Positions 28,042-36,701 of a stretch of DNA of 64,000 bases are shown here, piece by piece. A program made the position numbers and the translations under genes. Position 1 is the stretch's first letter. Each line of letters begins with the position of its first letter. The notes beneath the pieces are model-generated. The model saw only the letters and a program-made list of their open reading frames with translations. It searched no databases and was not told the origin of the DNA. Source of the DNA: Burkholderiales bacterium. Lineage in GTDB: Bacteria; Pseudomonadota; Gammaproteobacteria; Burkholderiales; JAHFRG01. The DNA lies in contig DASZZH010000025.1 of NCBI GenBank assembly GCA_035543335.1, positions 1-64,000 on the forward strand, written 5' to 3'.

Positions 28042-28515
28042 ATGCATTCGGTTTCCGCCGGGCTTGCGTCGCTGGTTGTGCTGCTCGGCGCAGCCAGCGC
28101 TACGGCGGCGGACGTATTGAGTGTCAGGCCGCCTGCAGCGATATTGGCAACGGCCGGCCAGGATGCGGTCGCGGTAATTCAGGTAGCGGTGAAGCATGGC
28201 TATCATGTCCAGGCCAACCCGGTTAGAAACCCGAGCCTGATTCCTATTGTGCTCGATGTGAAACCTGATAGGACGGTCGTTCCCGGATCGCCAATCTATC
28301 CTTTGGCCAAAACCATGCGGCTCGATGGTTCTGACGAGGATCTAGTGGTGTATGACGGCACGTTTGTGATCCGGCTACCACTCAAGATCGCGCCAGATGC
28401 GCAACGGGGCCGGGTGACGCTGAGTGGAACACTGCGCTACCAGGCATGCGACGACAGGCACTGCCTGTTCCCGATTACTCTTCCCGTCAATCTTGTCGTC
28501 CAGGTGGGAGGTTAG
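28042..28515 (+). CDS. Stand-alone DsbD N-terminal-domain-like periplasmic protein
   Basis: A 157-aa exported protein with a signal peptide (to about residue 22) and one immunoglobulin-like domain resembling the periplasmic alpha domain of DsbD. LRYQACDDRHCLFPITLP matches the place and spacing of the DsbD-alpha cysteine pair. The membrane and thioredoxin domains of DsbD are missing, so it must get electrons from another protein, perhaps the adjacent TlpA-like one. Probable thiol transfer partner; inferred. Confidence 0.75.
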   Translation: MHSVSAGLASLVVLLGAASATAADVLSVRPPAAILATAGQDAVAVIQVAVKHGYHVQANPVRNPSLIPIVLDVKPDRTVVPGSPIYPLAKTMRLDGSDEDLVVYDGTFVIRLPLKIAPDAQRGRVTLSGTLRYQACDDRHCLFPITLPVNLVVQVGG

Positions 28516-28551
28516 CAAAAGAATGGGGTCAGTCTGACTCCCTTTTTTCGC

Positions 28552-28644
28552 AACCTGGCCTACATCGTTGCCGGTACCGCGATTTTTCTCGCGGCTTTCC
28601 GCGCGGCGCGCAAGCGCGAGCTTTTGCTGCATATCGGCGAATAA
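28552..28644 (+). pseudogene. Second copy of the ABC permease 3' end (30 codons plus stop)
   Basis: In the permease frame this reads NLAYIVAG and ends AAFRAARKRELLLHIGE with a TAA stop, closely matching the end of the gene at 26486-27292. Nothing of the rest of the gene precedes it. DNA identity to the native end is clearly below 100 percent, and it is nearer to the third copy at 30378. It looks like an allele of the same gene that arrived with foreign DNA. Confidence 0.8.
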
Positions 28645-28680
28645 ATCGTGTCTAATCCTATTTACCATTCGTTGTCCGTA

Positions 28681-28761
28681 GCCTAACGCTCCGGTTGAGC
28701 GGCCGGTTTGCCCGGCGTCTTGCGCCGGGTAAACCGGTCCGCCTCGAACCGGTTGTTAGGC
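28681..28761 (-). other. Integron attC site (59-base element)
   Basis: On the minus strand the site runs R'' GCCTAAC, a 67-bp imperfect stem-loop and R' GTTAGGC, all in 81 bp. The two 7-bp ends are exactly complementary. The inner arms (starting CCGGTT, ending CCCGGCG) pair with a few unpaired extra bases on one side only, as required for strand choice by an integron integrase. The loop is CAAGA. The stop codon of the preceding gene lies in R'', typical of a gene cassette. Confidence 0.9.
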
Positions 28762-29527
28762 CGTAAATATCATTTTCAAACCCGCGATTGCCAACACAAC
28801 TGCCAACAGACGTTGGATCGTTGGATTTCCCAAACGACGACTCCCAAACTCTGAGCCGATATAGCCGCCAACGGCTGCTGCAAGTGCCCACCATGGCAAA
28901 GCGGTGGGAAGTTCTGGAGTTCGTGAAAGGAACCCCAGCAAGCCCGCAACGGAGTTGACCAGAATAAACGCCGCAGCAACTGCCGACACCCTTCGGGGCT
29001 CCGCCCAGCCTCTTAGTAAGAGAAGCGGACTCAAGAATATGCCGCCCCCGACGCCCGTTAACCCCGACAACAGCCCAATACCGGCACCCGCGACCATTGT
29101 AACCGGCAGAGGTTGGGGGTTGATTTCACGGGCAGTGAGTCGCTTCGCTTCGCGAAGCGACCGCCAAGCGGTACCGAGGAGCACCAGCCCGACAAGCGGT
29201 TTATAGATAGCGCCCGGGAGTGACAGAAACCCACCCAGAACAGCAAACGGAATCGAGGCGAGCGCAAACGGCCAAAAGAGCGACCACGAAAAGTGCCCAG
29301 CGCGATAAAACTTGATGGTTACGATGACTGAAACCAGGATGTTTAAGCTAAGTGCCGTCGGTTTCATTATTCCGGGCGCGAGGCCAAACAACGCCATAGC
29401 TGCAAGATACCCCGACGCGCCGGCGTGACCGACGGAGGAATACAGAAGCGCCGCAACAAAGATGAGGGTGGCTAGGGCGACAACACTTCCAACGTCCAAG
29501 GAGGCCCCCTTCTTATTTTCGGCCTAA
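28687..29527 (-). mobile_element. Single integron gene cassette of about 841 bp
   Basis: The cassette is read on the minus strand. Its 5' junction is the GTTAGGC at 29522-29528 and its 3' junction is the R' of the attC at 28681-28687. Cutting both between G and TT gives an 841-bp unit holding one gene and its attC. Upstream of the 5' junction I see no attC or attI structure, and no integron integrase gene exists in the window. This looks like a cassette at a secondary site, or the last survivor of an array. Confidence 0.85.
28756..29499 (-). CDS. TauE/SafE family membrane permease, cassette-borne
   Basis: A 247-aa membrane protein with about eight hydrophobic helices in two repeats. The sequence GLLSGLTGVGGGIFLSPLL is the family core motif (sulfite/organosulfonate exporter or related anion permease). 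It starts with TTG at 29499 after AAGGGGG. Its TAA stop lies within the attC site. It is the only gene of an integron cassette. The exported anion cannot be told from sequence. Confidence 0.85.
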   Translation of the reverse strand: MDVGSVVALATLIFVAALLYSSVGHAGASGYLAAMALFGLAPGIMKPTALSLNILVSVIVTIKFYRAGHFSWSLFWPFALASIPFAVLGGFLSLPGAIYKPLVGLVLLGTAWRSLREAKRLTAREINPQPLPVTMVAGAGIGLLSGLTGVGGGIFLSPLLLLRGWAEPRRVSAVAAAFILVNSVAGLLGFLSRTPELPTALPWWALAAAVGGYIGSEFGSRRLGNPTIQRLLAVVLAIAGLKMIFTA

Positions 29528-29736
29528 CTAGAAATAGATACCAGAAATGGTGTAATTAATTACCCATTTAATGGGGTATGTTTTCATCGTATAACAGGAT
29601 CAATGCGCTATAAAGACGCAAAAAATATTGTCACCCGCGTCGTGTTCCGCGCGGCGCGGCCGATCAAGGCGACCAACAGGGTGCTCGAAGGGGCGAAGGG
29701 CTCCCGGCTGCTATGCCGATGATCCCGCGGTAGCGA

Positions 29737-30177
29737 TCAGCGCCAATGGGCAAGAATCATCGCGATGACTTGAAGGTTCACAAAGTGGTATGCGGCATTC
29801 AGCCCAAACAGACTCCAACTCCTGTTCTCCCAGGCGACCGATCCCAACAGCATCGGGACAAAGAAGCCAATCCAGGTGAAAAAACCGCTGAAAAATCCGT
29901 AGACGTAGGACGGCGCATCTGCTCCCACACCCCACACCGACGGGCGCCAGACTTCGGCCGAATGCGCCAGGACATAGGCCGTCAGGAACGTCCCGAGCAG
30001 CGTCAGCCCCATCCCGCGCATCATGACTTTGGGATCGGGCTTGCAGTCCGTCGGCATCTTCATGAGACTCGCCCATTTTTTCCCGAACAGAGGCCCATGC
30101 CAGAGCCATCCGAAAAGGAAACTTGCGACGACGGCGGTGACCACCGCCAAGTAGTTGAGGTGAATGTCTGGATGCAT
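29737..30177 (-). CDS. DUF1761 family membrane protein
   Basis: A 146-aa protein with four hydrophobic segments of the DUF1761 family, function unknown. The N-terminal LAVVTAVVASFLFGWLWHGP and the central WHGPLFGKKW are typical. I chose the ATG at 30177, which has a GAGGAG ribosome site; the frame extends to 30237 without a better start. It lies in the inserted region between the cassette and the IS remnant. No attC follows it, so it is not an integron cassette. Confidence 0.75.
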   Translation of the reverse strand: MHPDIHLNYLAVVTAVVASFLFGWLWHGPLFGKKWASLMKMPTDCKPDPKVMMRGMGLTLLGTFLTAYVLAHSAEVWRPSVWGVGADAPSYVYGFFSGFFTWIGFFVPMLLGSVAWENRSWSLFGLNAAYHFVNLQVIAMILAHWR

Positions 30178-30283
30178 AACTCCTCCTCGGTCATGAACCA
30201 ATGACCACGATATCACAACCGCCGCGGTTGATGCCAAAGTTCCAGCAGGTCAGCCTGGGAAATGAGGTCTGACTGAGCTGACT

Positions 30284-30377
30284 GAACTGTCCCGGATTTC
30301 ATGGACGGTTTAATCAAGATACACCGTTCATGGTCTCGAATTCCATGGGACTCAAGTAACTCAGACTCGCATGCAAG
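30284..30377 (-). mobile_element. Remnant of an IS3-family insertion sequence (3' end)
   Basis: On the minus strand, 30377-30314 reads LHASLSYLSPMEFET and ends MNGVS stop, matching the conserved C terminus of IS3-family OrfB transposases. It is followed by a terminal inverted repeat ending TGAACTGTCCCGG (30284 onward). All the upstream transposase is missing: the sequence changes at about 30378 into a copy of the ABC permease 3' end. Confidence 0.75.
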
Positions 30378-30453
30378 TGCTGCCGGCACCGCGATTTTTC
30401 TCGCCGCGTTCCGCGCGGCGCAAGCGCGGGCTTTTGCTGCATATCGGCAAGTG
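30378..30453 (+). pseudogene. Third copy of the ABC permease 3' end
   Basis: The sequence after the IS remnant (CCGGCACCGCGATTTTTCTC ...) matches the copy at 28552-28644 more closely than the native gene. One base is missing in the GCGGCGCAAGCG region relative to the others, and the end is CGGCAAGTGA, not CGGCGAATAA. It is a decayed fragment with no coding value. Confidence 0.75.
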
Positions 30454-30556
30454 AGTGCCGCCGCTTGAATCGACTCCAGGCCGCCCCCATTTTTAGTCAT
30501 CGCCTTGTTCCGGGGGCTTGAGCTATAATAGGCATCCTTTTGAATTTGGGGAATTT

Positions 30557-30841
30557 ATGCCGATTTACGAGTATCGCTGCGCCGCTTGCGGGTTCCAGAA
30601 GGACTACCTGCAGAAGTTGAGCGACGCCCCCCTGACGCGCTGCCCCGCGTGCGGTGAGAAAAAACTGAGCAAACTCGTCTCCGCTGCCGGATTCCAGCTC
30701 AAGGGCAAGGGCTGGTACGCCACCGATTTCAAAGAGGGGTCCAAGCCCAAGCCCAAGCCGGATGACGCGAAAAAACCCGCTGCAGAATCCAAAGGGACTA
30801 AACCAGCGGCGCCGGCGGCTGCCCCGCCTGCCAGCAAATGA
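30557..30841 (+). CDS. FmdB-type zinc ribbon protein
   Basis: A 94-aa putative regulatory protein of the FmdB/CxxC_CxxC_SSSS family. MPIYEYRCAACGF and CPACGEKKL provide two CxxC pairs for zinc. After residue 60 the chain is a Lys/Pro/Ala-rich tail. The ATG at 30557 gives the family start; a TATAAT lies at 30524-30529 without a good -35. It overlaps the DUF502 gene by four bases. Together with aspS this is a conserved betaproteobacterial neighbourhood. Confidence 0.88.
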   Translation: MPIYEYRCAACGFQKDYLQKLSDAPLTRCPACGEKKLSKLVSAAGFQLKGKGWYATDFKEGSKPKPKPDDAKKPAAESKGTKPAAPAAAPPASK

Positions 30842-31443
30842 AAAAATACTTCATCACCGGGCTCCTGATTTGGGTGCCCATCGTCATCACTTTATGGGTG
30901 CTGAACTTGCTGGTCAGCACCATGGATCAAAGCCTGCTGCTGCTCCCCGAGCGCTACCAGCCGCGGAACCTGCTCGGCTTTCAGATTCCCGGTTTCGGCG
31001 TCATTCTCACCGTGCTGGTGGTGTTCCTTACCGGACTTTTCACCGCCAACATCATCGGGCAGCGCCTGGTGCGGATTTGGGAAGGCCTGCTTTCGCGCAT
31101 CCCGGTGGTCAAGACGATTTACAGGAGCGTCAAGCAGGTGAGCGATACGCTGTTTTCCAGCCAGGGAGAGGCGTTTCGCAAGGCGCTGCTGGTGCAGTAT
31201 CCGCGCCAAGGCTCGTGGATCATCGCCTTTCAAACCGGGCAGCCGGGTGGCGATGTCACCAATCATCTTAAAGGCGAATACATAAGTGTTTACGTGCCGA
31301 CTACGCCCAACCCCACGTCGGGTTTTTTTCTGATGATGCCGAAGAGCGAGGTTATCGAACTCGACATGAGCGTGGATGAGGCGCTTAAATACATCATCTC
31401 CATGGGAGTCGCGGCGCCGGATACTCAGAAAGAAACCAACTAA
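30838..31443 (+). CDS. DUF502 family membrane protein
   Basis: A 201-aa protein with two N-terminal transmembrane helices ([19 protein letters not shown] and [20 protein letters not shown]). A conserved soluble part follows, with [17 protein letters not shown] and [16 protein letters not shown]. The function is not known in bacteria. It overlaps the zinc ribbon gene (ATGA) and is followed 50 nt later by aspS. Confidence 0.88.
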   Translation: MKKYFITGLLIWVPIVITLWVLNLLVSTMDQSLLLLPERYQPRNLLGFQIPGFGVILTVLVVFLTGLFTANIIGQRLVRIWEGLLSRIPVVKTIYRSVKQVSDTLFSSQGEAFRKALLVQYPRQGSWIIAFQTGQPGGDVTNHLKGEYISVYVPTTPNPTSGFFLMMPKSEVIELDMSVDEALKYIISMGVAAPDTQKETN

Positions 31444-31493
31444 AAACACGGCTTTCAGCCCGACTTCAATTCCGGAATTTCCGACCTTTAATC

Positions 31494-33284
31494 ATGATGC
31501 GTACTGAGTATTGCGGCCTCGTCAGCCGGAAACATTTGCAGCAAAGCGTGACCGTGTGCGGCTGGGTGCACCGGCGACGCGACCACGGTGGGGTAATCTT
31601 CATCGACCTGCGCGACCGCGAAGGACTGGTGCAGGTAGTGTGCGATCCAGACCGCAAGGAGACTTTTCAGATTGCCGAAAAAATCCGCAACGAATACGTG
31701 CTGAAAGTCACCGGGAAGGTGCGCGAGCGTCCGGCGGGCACGACCAATCCCGACCTCATCAGCGGCGAAGTGGAAGTGCTGGCGCACCAGATTGAAATCC
31801 TCAACTCCTCGCTCACGCCGCCGTTCCAGCTCGACGACGAAAATCTTTCCGAAACCACGCGGCTCACTTACCGCGTGATTGACCTGCGCCGGCCGCAGAT
31901 GCAGGCGAATCTGCGGCTGCGCTACAAGGTAGCGATGGCAGTGCGCAAATTCCTCGACGCGCACGGCTTCATCGACATCGAGACGCCGATGCTCACCAAA
32001 TCCACGCCCGAAGGCGCGCGCGATTATCTGGTGCCGTCGCGCATCTATCCTGGCCAGTTCTTCGCGCTGCCGCAGTCGCCGCAGTTGTTCAAGCAACTGC
32101 TGATGATTGCCGGTTTCGACCGCTACTACCAAATCACCAAATGCTTCCGCGACGAGGATCTACGCGCCGACCGCCAGCCGGAATTCACCCAGATCGATAT
32201 CGAGACTTCGTTTCTGGACGAAGGCGAAATCACCGCGCTCATAGAGGAGATGATTCGCGGCCTGTTCAGGGAAGTGATGCAGGTGGAGCTGCCCAAGCCG
32301 TTCCCGCGATTGACCTATCAGGAAGCGACGGCCAAATACGGCACGGACAAGCCGGATTTGCGCGTGAAGTCGGAGTTGACCGAACTTACCGATTTAATGA
32401 AAGCGGTGGAATTTAAAGTGTTCCGCTCGGCGGCGGAATTGCCCGATGGGCGGATTGCCGCGTTGCGCGTGCCGAAGGGCAGCGAGCTGACTAGAAAAGA
32501 GATTGACGACTACACCGCGTTTGTCGCGATTTACGGCGCGAAAGGGCTCGCCTATATTAAGGTCAACGACGCCGCGAAGCTGAACGAGGAGGGCTTGCAG
32601 TCGCCGATAGTCAAATTCCTGCCGCAGCCGGTGTTACGTGCCATCGTCGAGCGCACCGGGGCGCAAAATGGCGACCTGATTTTCTTCGGCGCGGACCAGG
32701 CGAAAATCGTCAACGACGCTTTAGGCGCGCTGCGCGTCAAAATCGGGCACGAAAGGGGCCATGCCCAGCAAGGCTGGAAGCCGCTGTGGGTCACGGATTT
32801 CCCGATGTTCGAGTGGAACGAAGAAGAAAAGCGCTGGGACGCGCTGCACCATCCCTTTACCTCGCCCAAGAACGGCCATGAGGCATTTCTCGACCAGGAA
32901 CCGCAGAAAGCCATGGCCAAGGCCTACGATATGGTGCTGAACGGCTGGGAAATCGGCGGTGGCTCGGTGCGGATACACCGCGAAGACGTGCAATCCAAGG
33001 TGTTTCGCGCGCTCAACATCGGTGAAGACGAAGCGCGGCAGAAATTCGGATTTCTGCTCGATGCGCTGCAATACGGCGCCCCGCCGCACGGCGGCATCGC
33101 GTTTGGTTTGGATCGCATCGTCACCCTGATGGCGGGCGCGGAATCCATTCGCGACGTGATTGCTTTCCCCAAAACCCAGCGCGCGCAATGCTTGCTTACC
33201 CAGGCGCCGAGCCCGGTGGACGAGAAGCAGTTGCGGGAATTACATATCCGGCTGCGCGATATCGTCAAGCCGGCAGCGGATTAA
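31494..33284 (+). CDS. aspS: Aspartyl-tRNA synthetase
   Basis: Class II synthetase (596 aa) charging tRNA-Asp. Domains in order: N-terminal OB anticodon-binding fold (to about residue 110), catalytic core with motif 2 [19 protein letters not shown], the bacterial GAD insertion (about 280-420), and motif 3 [15 protein letters not shown] near the C terminus. Two adjacent ATG codons (31494, 31497) can start it. Whether it also charges tRNA-Asn was not determined. Confidence 0.97.
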   Translation: MMRTEYCGLVSRKHLQQSVTVCGWVHRRRDHGGVIFIDLRDREGLVQVVCDPDRKETFQIAEKIRNEYVLKVTGKVRERPAGTTNPDLISGEVEVLAHQIEILNSSLTPPFQLDDENLSETTRLTYRVIDLRRPQMQANLRLRYKVAMAVRKFLDAHGFIDIETPMLTKSTPEGARDYLVPSRIYPGQFFALPQSPQLFKQLLMIAGFDRYYQITKCFRDEDLRADRQPEFTQIDIETSFLDEGEITALIEEMIRGLFREVMQVELPKPFPRLTYQEATAKYGTDKPDLRVKSELTELTDLMKAVEFKVFRSAAELPDGRIAALRVPKGSELTRKEIDDYTAFVAIYGAKGLAYIKVNDAAKLNEEGLQSPIVKFLPQPVLRAIVERTGAQNGDLIFFGADQAKIVNDALGALRVKIGHERGHAQQGWKPLWVTDFPMFEWNEEEKRWDALHHPFTSPKNGHEAFLDQEPQKAMAKAYDMVLNGWEIGGGSVRIHREDVQSKVFRALNIGEDEARQKFGFLLDALQYGAPPHGGIAFGLDRIVTLMAGAESIRDVIAFPKTQRAQCLLTQAPSPVDEKQLRELHIRLRDIVKPAAD

Positions 33285-33441
33285 AAAATAGGCGACGCAA
33301 AGTATTTTCGGGGCATCTCGTGAACATTCTGATGGATTCCCATTTAGGCAACGGATATTCAAGCGCTGCTCAGAGAATTCGCGTGATAAGCGAGGACTGG
33401 GCATGTCGCAACATCTTGAGCGTAACGCAAGAGTAGGTTTT

Positions 33442-33885
33442 ATGGCCTACAAGATCCCGGTCTCGGTTCTCGTCGTCGTTTACACTCCAGATCTGCAAGT
33501 GCTGCTGCTGGAGCGTGCCGACCATCCCGGCTACTGGCAGTCGGTAACCGGCAGCCTGGGCAAAGACGAGACGCCGGAACAGGCCGCGATACGCGAAGTG
33601 AAGGAAGAGACCGGATTGGACGCGATGCGTTATCCCCTTGCCAATTGGGGGATTGAGAACGAATTTGAAATCTTTGCCGAGTGGCGACACCGCTACCCGC
33701 CGGGGGTAAAGAAAAACACCGAGCATGTGTTTGGCTTGCTGCTGCCGAAATCGCTGCCAGTGACGGTCGCGCCGCGCGAGCATCTGAGTTTTGCTTGGGT
33801 GCCGTATCAGGAAGCGGCGCAAAAGTGCTTTTCCTGGAGCAACCGCGCCGCGATTCTGGAGTTGCCAAGATTTATCTTGCATTAA
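33442..33885 (+). CDS. nudB: Dihydroneopterin triphosphate diphosphatase (Nudix)
   Basis: Removes pyrophosphate from dihydroneopterin triphosphate in folate synthesis. The Nudix box is complete: G-x5-E-x7-REVKEETG, following YWQSVTGSLGKDE. I prefer the ATG at 33442 (147 aa) because MAYKIPVSVLVVVYTPD aligns with the usual start; an in-frame ATG at 33403 adds 13 residues. It lies downstream of aspS, as in many proteobacteria. Confidence 0.88.
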   Translation: MAYKIPVSVLVVVYTPDLQVLLLERADHPGYWQSVTGSLGKDETPEQAAIREVKEETGLDAMRYPLANWGIENEFEIFAEWRHRYPPGVKKNTEHVFGLLLPKSLPVTVAPREHLSFAWVPYQEAAQKCFSWSNRAAILELPRFILH

Positions 33886-34003
33886 TATAAAGTCCAAGTA
33901 CTTAATTGTGATGCAACGCCGGGCTGGAATTTTTGTCTTATTGTGATAACGTTAGCAGTATAATTAGCGGAGCGTTGGTACCCGAACTTTATGAGATTTT
34001 CCC

Positions 34004-35101
34004 ATGCCAGTCAGCGCGATAGCTTTTGACCGGTTCGGCCGGATGCAGGACGAGGCCTGCGAGGAGCGCATCCTTGCGGCGAAGGCTGCTTTGGGCAAGC
34101 GCGCGGTGATTCTGGGCCACCACTACCAGCGCGCCGATGTGTACAGGCATGCCGATTTGACCGGCGATTCGCTGAAGCTCTCGCGTCTGGCGGCGGAAAC
34201 TTCCGCCGAATACATCGTGTTCTGCGGCGTGCATTTCATGGCGGAAGTGGCGGACATCGTCACCCATCAAGAGCGCACCGTGGTTCTGCCGGACATGAAC
34301 GCCGGTTGCTCGATGGCGGACATGGCGAACCTCGCCAAGGTCGAGCGGGTCTGGCGCGAGCTTGCCGAAGTTTTCAATCCCGAGCAAACGGTGACGCCGG
34401 TAACCTACATCAACTCCGCCGCCGATTTGAAAGCGTTCTGCGGCGAGCATGGCGGAATCGTCTGCACCTCCAGCAACGCCGGAAAAATTCTCGAATGGGG
34501 ATTCAAGCAGCGTGAAAAAGCGTTGTTCTTTCCCGACCAGCATCTGGGGCGCTGGAGCGGGTACAAAATGGGCATTCCGCTAGAGGAAATGCCGGTCTGG
34601 GACCCCGACGAGCCGATAGGCGGCTTGAGCGCCGAACAAATCAGGAAAGCGAAAATCCTGTTGTGGAAAGGCCATTGCTCGGTGCACCAGATGTTCCAGC
34701 CGCAGCATGTGCTGAAATTCCGCAACCAGTATCCGGACGGCATCGTGATTTCGCATCCCGAATGCAATTTCGAGGTGTGCAAGCTTTCTGATTACGTGGG
34801 CTCGACGGAAACCATTCTCAAAACCGTGAAAGCGGGCAAGCCCAATACGCGCTGGCTGGTGGGCACCGAGCTCAATCTGGTGAGCCGCCTCGCGGAGGAA
34901 GTGAAGCCGGAAGGCAAAATCGTGCAGTTCATGGCGCCGACGGTGTGCATGTGCTCGACCATGGCGCGCATCGATCCCCAGCACTTGGCCTGGTCGCTGG
35001 AAAACCTGGCCGATGGCAAGGTGGTGAATCAAATCCGCGTGCCGCAGCACGACGCCGACCTGGCGCGGCTTGCCCTTGACCGAATGCTCGAAGTTTCATA
35101 G
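34004..35101 (+). CDS. nadA: Quinolinate synthase A
   Basis: Condenses iminoaspartate with dihydroxyacetone phosphate to quinolinate, an early step of NAD synthesis (365 aa). The three cysteines for the 4Fe-4S cluster are seen in DMNAGCSMADM, KGHCSVHQMF and PTVCMCSTM. GHHYQRADVYRHADLTGDS lies near the N terminus. A TATAAT at 33959-33964 could be the -10 of its promoter, though no clear -35 is seen. No nadB or nadC is in the window. Confidence 0.97.
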   Translation: MPVSAIAFDRFGRMQDEACEERILAAKAALGKRAVILGHHYQRADVYRHADLTGDSLKLSRLAAETSAEYIVFCGVHFMAEVADIVTHQERTVVLPDMNAGCSMADMANLAKVERVWRELAEVFNPEQTVTPVTYINSAADLKAFCGEHGGIVCTSSNAGKILEWGFKQREKALFFPDQHLGRWSGYKMGIPLEEMPVWDPDEPIGGLSAEQIRKAKILLWKGHCSVHQMFQPQHVLKFRNQYPDGIVISHPECNFEVCKLSDYVGSTETILKTVKAGKPNTRWLVGTELNLVSRLAEEVKPEGKIVQFMAPTVCMCSTMARIDPQHLAWSLENLADGKVVNQIRVPQHDADLARLALDRMLEVS

Positions 35102-35217
35102 GCGCTTTTCTGTTCTCGCGTCCCCTCCTTTCCTAAAATTTGTTTTGAGGTGAATCTCCGGCCATGCCGTGGTGTCAAACCCAGCCTGCGGTTAGACTAT
35201 TATCAGGGGGAAATGCC

Positions 35218-35631
35218 ATGCAACGGTTTTTGTCCGGTTTCATCTGCTGTTTTGCCGTCGTTTCCAGCGGGCTGGTTTTTGCCGATACTCAGGAACAAGC
35301 CGAGACCGCCACGGTGGACAAGGACGGCGTGCAGCATGTGCGCATACTCGGCGGAAGCTATTTTTTCAAACCCAACCGCATCGTGGTTAAAAAGAACGTG
35401 CCGGTGGAGCTCTCGGTCAGCCTCGAGCCCGGCATTGTGCCCCACAGCATAGTGACCAAGTCGCCGAAGGCGGGCATCGCCTTCGATGAATCCCTGAGCA
35501 GCTCTCCCAAAATCATCACTTTCACTGCGACCGCCGCGGGGGAATACGCTTTTTATTGCAAAAATAAGCTGCCGTTTCTGCCCAGCCATCGCGAAAAAGG
35601 TATGCACGGCGTGATCGAAGTGGTCGAATGA
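35218..35631 (+). CDS. Exported cupredoxin-domain protein
   Basis: A 137-aa periplasmic protein with a signal peptide (cut near residue 23, FADTQ). One cupredoxin-like domain follows. YFFKPNRIVVKKNVPVEL and PHSIVTKSPKAGI give a candidate copper ligand His. The C-terminal AFYCKNKLPFLPSHREKGMH gives Cys, His and Met, so the type 1 copper ligands may all be present. The stop overlaps the polyketide synthase start (ATGA), which ties it to that pathway. Whether it is an electron carrier or a quinone-binding subunit is unknown. Confidence 0.8.
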   Translation: MQRFLSGFICCFAVVSSGLVFADTQEQAETATVDKDGVQHVRILGGSYFFKPNRIVVKKNVPVELSVSLEPGIVPHSIVTKSPKAGIAFDESLSSSPKIITFTATAAGEYAFYCKNKLPFLPSHREKGMHGVIEVVE

Positions 35632-36689
35632 TGTTTATCGTCGGCCTGGGCACCGCAACCCCGCCGCAGCGCTACACGCAGTCGCAGTGCTGGGACGCGT
35701 TACAGACGAGCGAGCAATTCAAGCAACTTGACCGGCGCGCGCGCGCCATTCTGAAAAAGGTTTTGCTGGGTGATAACGGCATCCGCACCCGGTTTCTCGT
35801 ACTCAACCCGTTGACTGAGGTTTTCGATTCTACTCCCGATAAACTCCATCAGCGCTTCACCCAGCACGCGCCGATTCTTGCCGCTCAGGCGGCCGAACGC
35901 GCCCTGCAACAAGCCGGTAATCAACCGGGGCAAATGGATGCCGTCATCATCAGCACCTGCACCGGTTATTTATGTCCGGGGCTCACCAGCTATGTGGCGG
36001 AACGCCTCCGCTTAAGGCCGGACGTGGTGGCGCTGGATTTGGTAGGACAGGGTTGCGGTGCGGCTTTGCCCAACATGCGTACCGCGGAAGCTTTGTTGGC
36101 CGCCAAACGCTGTCGGCGGGTGCTGTCAATTTGCGTGGAAATATGCAGTGCGGCTTTTTACCTGGATAACGATCCCGGCGTGCTCATCAGCGCTTGCCTG
36201 TTCGGCGATGGCGCCGCCGCCGCGGTGCTCTCCGACGAACCGAATTCCCACGGCCGCCGCATCGAATGGAAAGCCTCCACTACCTTGTGCAATCCGCTGG
36301 AGCGCGATGCGTTGCGCTTCGAGCAGAAAAACGGCATGTTGCGCAACATTCTCACGCCGCTGGTGCCGCGTCTCGCCGCAAGGCACGCCGAGGAGGTGCT
36401 TGACGAAGTGCTCAACAAATCGAGTATCTCACGCGGCCAGATCAGCGCCTGGATCTGGCACGCCGGCGGCCGCGATGTGCTTGCTGCACTCAGCGAACGG
36501 CTCGGTCTCACCGCAACCGATTTGCGCTGGAGCAGCAAGGTGTTAAGCGAGTTTGGCAACCTGAGCAGTCCGTTTGTTTATTTTGTGTTGCAGGCGGCGC
36601 TCATGGAAAACGCGCCGAACGGATGGTGGTGGTTGTCCTCCTTTGGCGCCGGCTTCAGTTGCCATGGCGCCTTGCTGGAAGTGGCTTAG
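35628..36689 (+). CDS. Type III polyketide synthase (chalcone synthase family)
   Basis: A 353-aa homodimeric ketosynthase that extends a CoA starter with malonyl-CoA and cyclises the product. The catalytic triad is complete: Cys143 in DLVGQGCGAALPNM, His278 in WIWHAGGRDVL and Asn311 in SEFGNLSSPFVYFVL. The GFGPG-like loop near the end reads SSFGAGFSCHGALLEV. Bacterial relatives make alkylresorcinols, alkylpyrones or tetrahydroxynaphthalene; starter and ring type cannot be read from sequence. Coupled to cupredoxin upstream, methyltransferase and flavoprotein downstream. Confidence 0.92.
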   Translation: MMFIVGLGTATPPQRYTQSQCWDALQTSEQFKQLDRRARAILKKVLLGDNGIRTRFLVLNPLTEVFDSTPDKLHQRFTQHAPILAAQAAERALQQAGNQPGQMDAVIISTCTGYLCPGLTSYVAERLRLRPDVVALDLVGQGCGAALPNMRTAEALLAAKRCRRVLSICVEICSAAFYLDNDPGVLISACLFGDGAAAAVLSDEPNSHGRRIEWKASTTLCNPLERDALRFEQKNGMLRNILTPLVPRLAARHAEEVLDEVLNKSSISRGQISAWIWHAGGRDVLAALSERLGLTATDLRWSSKVLSEFGNLSSPFVYFVLQAALMENAPNGWWWLSSFGAGFSCHGALLEVA

Positions 36690-36701
36690 AAGGAAGATTC
36701 C

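Noticed and set aside
29643-29670. Possible fourth permease 3' end piece
   Set aside because: Only about 14 bases (TTCCGCGCGGCGCG) match and the sequence then diverges; chance in GC-rich DNA is likely.
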